From: Pegoplata infirma
Taxonomy: Eukaryota > Arthropoda > Insecta > Diptera > Anthomyiidae
Assembly: GCA_963921195.1 (NCBI GenBank)
Contig: OY992536.1
Coordinates: 310,001-374,000 of the forward strand
Length of the DNA stretch: 64,000 nt
Direction of reading: 5' to 3'
Within the stretch, counting starts at the first letter, position 1. Each line of letters begins with the position of its first letter. The notes below the pieces were generated by a model, which worked only from the letters and a program-made list of their open reading frames with translations, made no database searches and was not told the DNA's origin. Of the stretch, positions 55,864 to 64,000 are shown piece after piece. Both the position numbers and the translations under genes were made by a program.

Positions 55864-55994
55864 AGTTCAATGTTCATATGTTGGCCTGATTACTTTGGTA
55901 TCCGGTATCCAATGCATATTTGGACAATTTTTGTTTTTAAATTTAAAAAAAAATTGGACAGTGGATAGGATATAGGATATGGATATAGGATATA
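55864..55994. other. Short spacer with GGATATAGGATAT repeats
   Basis: A short run of AGGATATAGGATATGGATAT precedes the next element. Confidence 0.5.
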
Positions 55995-58900
55995 CTACCT
56001 CCGTCCCAAAATATTCTTTACATTTCTCATTTCTACACTCAAAATAATTCTACAGTAAAAAAATTAGTAAGTGCGTTGGTAATCCAAATCTACTAATAAG
56101 TTACCAATTACCAGTATTACAGTAGTTTTTTTAGTATCTTAAAAGTGCTAAAATTAGTATTTCTTACTGTTTATGAGTAATTTTTGTTGGTAGTCGGTTG
56201 TACTAATTTTTTTACTATTTTTAGTTCATAAAAGTACTAATATACAGTAATTTATTAGGTTTTTAATTTTTTTTTTGTTAGTAATAATTCCGTAAGGGGG
56301 CGCTTGTTTACAAGCAGAGCTACCAACTGTTTTTGCTGCAAAATCGTTAAATTTGAATTCAGTGTTGCCATTATGTTACATTTTGGGTAAGTGCTGGTGC
56401 TTTTTTGGTTTTGCCGTTTTTTAAATACGCGTTTTTAAAGATAAGGTATTTATGGTGTTTTTTTCCATTTTTTTTTAATTTGTGATTTTTATATTATCAA
56501 TAGATTTTGCTGAAATTTGAAAGTTAAGCCCAGACCTAATGAAATTTGGAAAATTTTATCCATGTTTGGACCTTGGCCTCATACAAACAACCCCTTTAAA
56601 TTTGAATTAAGTGACTCTAACAATTAATTTAAATTGTGCCGAAGAGGAACTTACGGTGGTGGCGACTCGCCCCATTTGCTTACAGACGGCGGCGTTTGCT
56701 CTCAATCGTCGGCTTATTTAAATTTTTGGTTATGGAGTTGTATTTTTGTAATGACGCAATCAAAATATGTATTTTTGATAAAGTTAAATAAAGAAAATTG
56801 GGGTTTATTTTCGTAAAAATTTCAATACAATTTATTGTTTTTACAAAACCAATTTACACAGAATTTTGAACAACGCTATGCGTTGTGATGGAATGTGATT
56901 TCATCTTAGGTGTGAATTAGGTATAAGTTCATATAGTGTAGATTTAGATTTAGTTGCCGATATTCAGTTAAAAGAAGCATATTTCTCTCAAAATTGTTTT
57001 ATATGTGTTTTTTCCAGTAATTAAAGATTTTAAAAAAATATCCAATCGGTCCATGTTTGGACTTTCCCACTTGTATTTGTGTAAAAACTTTTTGGTACAT
57101 ATTTTCTAATTTTTTTTTTACAACTACGTATTTTTTTAAATGTTTAATGACTGTTGTTTTTTTAAACAATTTTGTTTACTGTCAAAATCCAAATCCGGCG
57201 ACCAAATTTGTCTATCACGTCAGGATTTTGAGTAATTCGCGGTTAAAGTGCCGAAAAAGGGCATTTTTGACCCTTTTTAAATTTTTTTATTTTTTATATT
57301 TTTTTTATATGCCCAACAAACTGGTAAACATTTTTTGAGAATTTACAAATAAGGACTTTTGGCCGGAAATCGATCTGTCTGGCCCTCTGTGCATTCCATT
57401 AAAGCAGTTCTGTGGCTTGATAATTGAATGTAATAAAAAAAGTTTGTTTAAAATTTAATGTTAACCATTATCTTAATATTACTTGAGTAATATGAATGTA
57501 ATATTATTTTTACTTTTGATTGTATCAGCTAATTTATTGAATTTATAATAAAACAAATATTTTTATTTTTGCTTTTTATCCTTTTTACCTTAAAAACACA
57601 TTTTCAAATTTTTTTTTAATATTCTCTCTTTTCTTGGCGCTGATTTTTGTTTGGTAAATTTTTACCCTTTTCCTACGATTTTTGCGTTTTTTTTTTCATA
57701 TTGATAATGGCAATACTGTTTTTATTAGCGATCATTTGCTCCTTCACAATTCAGCAGCAAGCAGCAGACAGCAAAAATTAAGAGTAGACTATTTAATTAT
57801 AATTTCACTAAAATGCCATATTTTTTATTTCTTAACATTGCAAAAGCACACATCAAGTTCCAAATACAATAAGTACAGCTTTTATAAATTTATAATTTAT
57901 AATTAAACAGGCACTTTATATTTTTTGCCGTCTGCTGCTTGCTGCTGCAGTGTGTGCGAACACTACGTTTGCTCGCATTAACTGCAGTGCTACCAACTGT
58001 TTTTTCTGTTTGTTTAGTGCGAAAAAGAATTAGAAAAAGTAACAACGCGATACCCACTCACGGAGTGTTTATAAAAAAAATATATGTTACATTTATTTAA
58101 TTAAATTGTGTTAAAGTAATTATATATAAATGTTTTTTATTTAAATGTGTTTATAATAAAATTAATATGCATTAATAATAAAACTACGTCAGTTTTTTTT
58201 AAATCGTTTTTTATTTCAATGATTGTGTAAGAAAAAAATTCAAGCTGAAGAAGAATATGGATACACACACGAATACAAAAAAAAAAATGTAGGTATAAAA
58301 AAGCGCCCTCTGTAGTAAAATGTTTGTATATACATTTGAACATGTATTGAGAATATATTATTTCTTTCTTATATTTTTAGCAATCGTTAACGTGGTACAA
58401 TGAACGCTACATTTTTTTAAACAGCTTAAGAAGACATGTAATTAAGTATATCTTATAACCGAAGTGAAATAATAAAATAAAAAACCGAAGTGAAATAAAA
58501 TCATTTATATATAATATTTTTCTGACTTTTATTTATTAAAATTGATTTAGGTAGTAATTTTAATCACTAAAATTAGTAATTTTATTTACTAAAATTAGTA
58601 GTTTTATTTACTAAATAGGACAAAAATTTTAAATATTTATGATTTTTTTAGTAGTAAATTGCAGTAATATTTACTGTTTTGTTAGTATTTCTCATGTACT
58701 AGATATTAGTAACAAATTTTAGTAATGATTAGCAACGCCTGCACTAGATCATTTTGGACTAAAACATTAGTACTCGTAGCTAAATTTTTAGTATTAAATA
58801 CCCACGTTTTTTTTTGAGTATACTAAAATTGTAACAAAATTAATTAAAAATATTTGCAAGATGTCCCTTGTCCCTATTGCATCCATCCTATTGCACCCTG

Positions 58901-59240
58901 CATCCTATTGCATATTGCATTCATTTATTAAAATCAGTTAAAAGGGCCTCTTATTATTTCATACGCCGGTTTTGTAATTATGTTCATCTTTTCGGCCATA
59001 GTGGTAGTGGTCTCTCATGGATTTGAATTGGAAATATTGCAAAATTGTAAATTCCATTGTTAAATGTTCATATTTTAGTTCAATGTTCAAATGATATCTT
59101 ATTCGTTTTGTAATTATTTTCATCTTTTCGACCAAAGTGGACACAGGACACTGTATGTAAACAACTTGTCTCATTTATCTGGATGGATGCAAAGATGCAA
59201 TTTGAATTGGAAATATTGCCAAAATATAGAAATGAGGTAG
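55995..59240. mobile_element. CTACCTCCGTCCC MITE, second copy, interrupted
   Basis: The left end CTACCTCCGTCCCAAAATAT is preceded by TA. The right part (58823-59240) is the reverse complement of the interior of 22057-22578, seen in TTGTAACAAAATTAATTAAA, GCAAGATGTCCC and TTTCATACGCCG. At the right edge only AGGTAG is left of the TIR, joined to CCAAAATATAGAAATG by a small deletion. Part of the interior (about 58970-59130) is duplicated. It is split by 56036-58820. Confidence 0.8.
56036..58820. mobile_element. CACTCAAAA element, 2.8 kb, TSD TA
   Basis: The left end CACTCAAAATAATTCTACAG and the right end TTTTTTTTTGAGTA lie between TA duplications (56034-56035, 58821-58822). Subterminal TTAGTA/TACTAA words are dense in the first 250 bp and in the last 280 bp. 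The interior has a duplicated AGTGCTACCAACTGTTTTTTCTG / AGAGCTACCAACTGTTTTTGCTG word (about 57985 and 56315), but I see no coding region; frames at 56634, 57057 and 57682 are not known proteins. This is a non-autonomous or stuffed member. Confidence 0.75.
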
Positions 59241-59842
59241 AAATGGATATATTGAAGGATTATAAATAGAATATGAAGGAAGATAAATAAATATTAAACA
59301 ATAATTACAATTACTTTTAGTTTAAATAAAGTTTTTATATATTTTTTATATATGTATATTTTTACTCACGGCATTTTTTAATTTTACGTAATTTTACACT
59401 ATTTTACAATATTTACGGTATTACAATATTTACAATTTATTACTATTTAATTATATTTTATTTTAATTTATTTATTTTATTTTACACAAGTTTTTTTATT
59501 TAATTATCTTCTTTTTTCATTTGTCATTTGTCAATCATTTTTTAATTTTCTCTTCTTTTTTCTTCTTCTTTCTTCTTTTCAAAAAAAAAAACCGTTTTTT
59601 CAAAAAAAAATCATCTTTCTCGTTTACTCCAAAATTATGTTGGTAAAATGCCAACAGAAATTTGGTTAGAAAGAGAAAGAATTTAATGCTTCTTACTATG
59701 AAAAACTTTTTTTATTATTGCTTTTCTGCAAATTCTCTGATTTTCTGAGAACGAAGCCAATCGGCTAACTTACGACATTTGAAAATATTTGCATAAAATT
59801 CTGACTAAAATATTTTGAAACTTATAAAAGATAAACTTATAA
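59241..59842. other. A/T-rich spacer, no feature
   Basis: Runs of TTATTTT and TTCTTCTTTT, with no gene or repeat end recognised. Confidence 0.45.
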
Positions 59843-60077
59843 AGCTGCCCATTCACTTGCAATATTATTGTTCAACTTTTCAAATTGTACAATAATATCG
59901 CTTGTGTGTATGTAATATTTACGGTTGTGCAATATATTGGAGAATATCAAAACACTTTTGATATTTATTGTACAAACAAGAATACTGCAATATATTTTAT
60001 CAGTGTGTTGTCTATATTGTACAACTTTTTTTTATGAAATAGGTTATGTTTATATCTTGTACAATATATTGGGTTTA
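59843..60077. mobile_element. Truncated copy of the AGCTGCCCATTCACTTGCAA MITE
   Basis: It starts with the same TIR as the right end of 33416-33752 and follows that element inward through TATTGTACAACTTTT to TATATTGGGTTTA, where similarity stops. The second TIR is missing. Confidence 0.85.
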
Positions 60078-60102
60078 AGCAAGGTAGATTTATACATAAT
60101 AA

Positions 60103-62012
60103 AACAAGTAAGAAAATTATAGTCGGTCAAGACCGACCATATAATATCCTACACCAGAGTTTCCCGAAAAATGGGTCCCATGGACCGATTAGGTCCATGG
60201 GACCTAAAAACACTCACAAATAAAATTTGAGTGAAATAGGCTTCTATTTGTTGGAATAAACCGCTTTAACTGAATATCGGGCGAAATTTTCACAAGGGGC
60301 CTGAGTCCAAAACTGGTCCGATGATTATCAGGTTTGAAAAGGTTATTCAAGTATGCGCTTAACATACACAAACAAAATTTTAATTAAATATTTTCTATTT
60401 TCATGAAATTTGAGACATTTATGAGGCATTCCACACCAAATGTCCCGCTACAGAAAAACATGTGTCCGTAAATTTCTGAATAGATTGTTTGGATAGCCCT
60501 ATATGTAACTAAGAAAATTGCGTTTTTGGTTTTTCAAATTTTCGAAAACTGGGCTTAGGAGGCGTGGTCAAATATTGGAAAAATGGTAAAACTTGTGGCG
60601 AGTTGCTTTGATTAAATATTTATCACATTAATACGGAATGCACCACAATGTCAAAAATTTACTTTCTTATATAGTTTTGTATGGGCTATCGATTAAAATT
60701 TTTTGCTTTGGAAAATTTTTAGAACCCCTTCTGAAATTTTCCATTTTTTAAAAAAGTTAATTTATCAAAAATCCGGCCACTTTTTTTTTCTTTTTTATTT
60801 ATTTTTTTTAAAGTTTAGATGTTTGTCCATCCACACAAAAAAAATCAGAAACACGTTCATCTTTTTTTTCGAGAAAATCGCATTTGAACTTTAAATTTCA
60901 TAACAATTTTGTTATTTGCTTGTATTTCTTTGTTTTAAAGTTGCGAATGAGTAATATTAACTGCATAAATATTCGTCATACGCTCTGTTGACACAAGAAA
61001 ATACAAGCAAATTACAAAATTGTTATGAAATTTAAAATTCAAATGCGATTTTCTCGAAAAAAACGAAAAATACATTTCTGATTTTTTTTGTGTGGATGGA
61101 CAAACATCTAAACTTTACAAAAAAAATTTTAAAAAAAGAAAAAAAAGTGGCCGGATTTTTTAAAAAATTGACTTTTTTAAAAAATGGAAAATTTCAGAAC
61201 GGGTTCTGAAAATTTTTCTTTGAAAAAAAATTTATTCGATAGCCCATACGAAACTATATAAGAATGTAAATTTTTAAGATTGTGGTGCATTTCGTTTTAA
61301 TGTGATAAATATTTAATCAAGGCAACTCGCCACAAATTTCATCATTTTTCCAATGTTTGACCACGCCTCCTAAGCCCAGTTTTTGAAAAATTGAAAAACC
61401 GAAAACGCAATTTTCTAAGTTCCATAAAGGGGTTTCCATACAAGCTATTCAGAAGTTTGTGGTACACGTGTTTTTTTTCGCTGGACATTTGGTGTGGAAT
61501 GCCTCTTATGTGAAAATCGGGAAGGTGTTTTGTATGGGGGCTATAAGAAGAACTGGTCCGATTTCTTTGAAATTCGGAATGATGATTTGTGAAGACAAAA
61601 CATGTTTACCTTCCAAATTTCAAAGCGATACCTTCTATAATACGGTTTTAGAGTCATTTGAGCCAAAACTAAAGAGGACCTTTGTATGGGGGCTAGGTCT
61701 TAATATGGACCGATTTTTTTCCAATTTCAATAGGCTTCGTCCTTGGGCCAAGAGAGACCTAAGTTTCAAATATCAAGTCAATTGATTAAAAATTGCGACC
61801 TGTATCGTGTTTACACCGTTTACATGGACAGACAGACGGACGGACGGACGGACAGACGTACGGACGGACGGACATCGCTAAATCGACTCAAAAAGTGATT
61901 CTGAGTCGATCGGTATACTTAAAGGTGGGTCTAGGACCAATATTTCGGGTAGTTACAAACATCAGCACAAACTCATTATACCCTGTACCACAGTGTGGTG
62001 TAGGGTATAATA
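60103..62012 (+). mobile_element. mini-me/DINE-like element, second type, interrupted by a foldback
   Basis: The left part AACAAGTAAGAAAATTATAG, followed by CCGACCATATAATATCCTACACCA, and the right end TCATTATACCCTGTACCACA, GTGTGGTGTAGGGTATAATA frame the element. A GACAGACGGACGGACGGACG microsatellite lies at 61827-61873, and AACTGGTCCGAT occurs twice in reading order (about 60313 and 61549). These are fly repeat hallmarks. The frame 61459-61785 starts in the nested foldback and is not a gene. Confidence 0.65.
60423..61504. mobile_element. Complete GAGGCATTCC foldback element, arms about 500 bp
   Basis: GAGGCATTCCACACCAAATG, TCC at the left is mirrored exactly at the right end. The arms pair through the CCACGCC, CACCACAAT and TTTGCTTGTATTT segments to a short loop near 60965. 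TTAT stands on both sides, suggesting a 4-bp duplication. Broken relatives are at 356-655 and 2602-3781. Confidence 0.8.
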
Positions 62013-62049
62013 AAACATAAGTGGTATGGTTTTTATACCACCGCCCCGG

Positions 62050-62157
62050 AAAGAGTTAAAAGACGCATGACTTTTATAAAAAATATGGCATAATGACAAA
62101 ATAAAACGGTTTTTTTTTTGCTCTCCTGAAAACTTCATTAAAAACACATACCAAATC
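62050..62157. repeat. Dispersed repeat, shared with 51041-51160
   Basis: See 51041-51160. Here it follows directly after the mini-me-like element. Confidence 0.85.
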
Positions 62158-62159
62158 GC

Positions 62160-62460
62160 GACCTTGGGACAACAAGGTTCTAACTGACATTTTTTTCAAA
62201 AATGAGTTATATATCGCATCGCACTAAAGCGAATACGATCTTTCGATTGGCGTTCTCAGTTTTTCTCTATATCTTACAGCTTCTGAGATATTCAACTCAA
62301 CAAGGTTCTATCTACGTGTTTTTGGTTTGAGATTCAGTTAACAAGGTTCTAACTGGCTGATAGAACCTTGTTTACCAAAAAAGCCCATATTGTTTTGCAG
62401 ATAGAACCATGTGGACGCTTTAATTGGAAACAGAACCATGTTGCACAGATTAAAAATTGC
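62160..62460. repeat. AACAAGGTTCTA motif cluster
   Basis: AACAAGGTTCTAACTG/AACAAGGTTCTATCT appears at about 62169, 62298 and 62340, and in inverse form (ATAGAACCTTG, ATAGAACCATG) at about 62361 and 62401. The inverse pairs could form a hairpin. Origin unknown. Confidence 0.55.
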
Positions 62461-62499
62461 ATATCGCACAAATACACTTAACAAAAAAACTTGTTAAAT

Positions 62500-63440
62500 G
62501 ATAAGAAAAGCTTGTAATTTTTTTCTACCTCCTTTTTTACGAGAATTCCTATTAAAAATTACCAACAAATTTTGTAATTTTCAAGCTTTTTACCAATAAA
62601 ATTGTAAATTTACAGCTTTTTTGACGCGATAAAACTTAAAAGGAATTCTCGCGACTTAACTAGATTTTTTGCTACACACTTTTTTACGAGAATTCCTTGT
62701 AAAAATTACGAGATTTTTGTTTTAATTATAAAATTACTTGAATTCCTTGTGAACAATAATCTTTTCTTGTAAATTTAAAACTTTTTCGTAAATTTTGGCT
62801 GCGGATAACTAACGTTTTACCAATAAAAATGTTAATTTATAAAAAAAATGTAAATTTCAATCACACAAAACACAAATTAACACAGGATAACGAGACTTTT
62901 TCAAGTAATTTTACATGTTTTTTTTTTTTTAATCTTGTAAAGTTACCAAAAAATTCTCGTAAAATGAGTGTGCTACGAGTACCTCCTATTTTAAGAGAGT
63001 TTCTAGTAAAAATTTAAATTTTATTGGTAATAAGTTTTTCAAATTACAAACAATTTGCAAGGTTTTCACCAATAAAATTGTGAATTTACAACTTTTTGAC
63101 GCGATAAAAATTACAAGGACTTCTCGTAACTTAACTAAGTTTTTCCACCTCCTATTTTACGTGAATTGGTAGTAAAAATTACGAGCTTTTTTATAATTTT
63201 ACAAGTTTTTTACCAATAAAATTGGTTTTTTAACCATTTTTGTGATGCGATAATGCTTACAAGGAATTCTCGTGCCTTAACTAATTTTTTTTTTTTTGTA
63301 AAATTACCTTGGAAATTTGTACATTTACGAAAAAAATTGTAAAATTACAAAAAAAAAAATTATATATCGATAAAAAATTTTTTGTTAAAAAACAAGGAAA
63401 ACTGTAAGATTTTTGTAAAATGGGATTACGGGACTTTTTC
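62500..63440. repeat. Degenerate array with ACGAGAATTCC and GACGCGATAAAA words
   Basis: ACGAGAATTCCT, TTTTACCAATAAAATTGTAA and GACGCGATAAAACTTAAAAG, with AATTCTCGCGACTTAACTA, recur at about 62530-62660, 62690-62830 and 62985-63280 with drift. Irregular spacing (roughly 150-480 bp) suggests an old tandem array or a MITE with many inner repeats. Confidence 0.6.
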
Positions 63441-63705
63441 TAGTAATTTGACAAGGTTTTTTTTGAGTTTAGAGCCAACTGTAAAGAGAAATATGTGTTT
63501 AAAGTCACATGAGCACAGTATTGTTTTGAAACTTATTAAAAATAAAGAGTTTCTTCCCAAGTGGCTTAGCTTGGAGCTTTTGCGACTCCCAAAAAATATT
63601 TTTAACACACTCGAGAAGAAAAATAATGTAACTGGGGTAGCTAAAAGATGCGATCAGGAATTAAAATCCGCAAAACGTATTCCTGAAGCAAGGTTTTTAA
63701 AGTAA
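63382..63705 (+). CDS. Unrecognised open frame, possible gene or element remnant
   Basis: 107 codons, ending at the TAA at 63703-63705. The first 30 or so residues come from the neighbouring repeat. From about residue 33 the composition becomes protein-like (EPTVKRNMCLKSHEHSIVLK, then NKEFLPKWLSLELLRLPKN), with Leu, Lys and Glu as in a helical protein. I do not recognise a domain. There is no signal peptide, membrane segment or Cys/His cluster. Bases after it are more mixed than elsewhere in the window, so an exon or the start of an element that continues beyond the right edge is possible. It could equally be chance. Confidence 0.25.
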   Translation: MLKNKENCKIFVKWDYGTFSSNLTRFFLSLEPTVKRNMCLKSHEHSIVLKLIKNKEFLPKWLSLELLRLPKNIFNTLEKKNNVTGVAKRCDQELKSAKRIPEARFLK

Positions 63706-64000
63706 AAACACATGAAATAAAAGGCTTTTGATAAAACTTCAGTTACTCCAACAGCAGCACTGGCGGAAGAAGTGTGAACGATATAGCATCAGCCTTCCAA
63801 AAAAATTGTCGAAAAAGTATTCGAAGACAAGAATATCACAAAACTGTTAACATGGAGCGATTCTGGTGCTACTAAAAAGCAAAAATTCCATTATGGCCCT
63901 AGCAATGGAGTATTTTATTAAAATGAAATACTCATTACCAGGACTAAAAACTGACCGTTCTCTTCCCCTTATGTACACCCCCCCCCTAATAACGTGTGAC
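63706..64000. other. Right edge, no firm feature
   Basis: Mixed base composition, including TCAGTTACTCCAACAGCAGC and AGCGATTCTGGTGCTACTAA, perhaps decayed coding sequence. No frame stays open. Confidence 0.35.

Noticed and set aside
61459..61785. 108-codon open frame
   Set aside because: It begins in the foldback arm and runs into the mini-me-like repeat; it is not a gene.
1..64000. tRNA, rRNA and LTR retrotransposon or retrovirus-like genes
   Set aside because: No cloverleaf with A/B boxes, no rRNA core sequence, and no gag/protease/integrase motif or long terminal repeat pair was recognised by eye.

Overview
The window looks like nuclear DNA of a higher fly, most likely a calyptrate such as a blow fly or house-fly relative. 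It is very A/T-rich, gene-poor and packed with short DNA transposons. It contains GT-AG spliced genes, a Jockey-type LINE and several mini-me/DINE-like elements whose (GTCY)n microsatellite and TATACCC ends are typical of Diptera. The species call is inference. I found no bacterial genes, tRNA, rRNA or CRISPR array.

Only one conserved single-copy gene is recognisable: the first four coding exons of the unconventional myosin-18 gene (Drosophila Mhcl, vertebrate MYO18A) on the minus strand at 17950-19531. They encode 460 residues: a lysine/glutamate-rich N-terminus, a Ser/Pro-rich linker and a PDZ domain. All boundaries are in phase 0. The motor domain is not seen, so 1-17949 is best read as the start of a very long intron.

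Upstream of that gene, 23342-27221 carries an intact hAT-type transposase gene (637 residues, BED finger to hATC motif) split by one intron that has been enlarged by four inserted miniature transposons. A 5'-truncated, decayed Jockey-like LINE lies at 38861-43021. Two elements, 31271-32658 and 53053-55861, carry decayed transposase genes of the Tnp2/DUF4218-like (CACTA/EnSpm-like) type.

Most of the remainder is nested non-autonomous elements, and many can be delimited to the base by terminal inverted repeats (TIRs) and target-site duplications (TSDs). (a) CCCAG-ended elements with 2-bp TSDs, the same ends as the two Tnp2-type elements: 2857-3382, 4207-5075, 10465-11185, 13807-17688, 35616-37277, 41424-42863, 48315-49414, 51254-52879. 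(b) CAC-ended elements (CACGCAAAA or CACTCAAAA) with TA TSDs: 19955-20236, 26296-26889, 46550-47817, 56036-58820. (c) hAT-like MITEs with 8-bp TSDs: 1681-2462, 7097-7413, 9554-12088, 14539-14972, 15756-16254, 25236-25612, 34564-35130, 36150-36524, 40315-41322, 49464-49996. (d) PIF/Harbinger-like MITEs with 3-bp TWA TSDs: 17184-17404, 33416-33752. (e) Tc1/mariner- and pogo-like MITEs with TA TSDs: 22057-22578, 55995-59240, 47820-48314.

The window contains its own internal controls. A pre-insertion copy at 43091-43150 shows the exact excision points of two elements at 35.6-37.6 kb. The copy at 12127-12302 is the empty version of the filled copy at 33299-33816. The intact mini-me at 12779-13464 shows where the hAT MITE at 1681-2462 entered its relative. 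The oddest structure is 48315-49414, where two palindromic elements are interleaved (A-B-A'-B') and yet were inserted as one unit. Everything was read by eye, so short or very diverged exons and repeats may have been missed.
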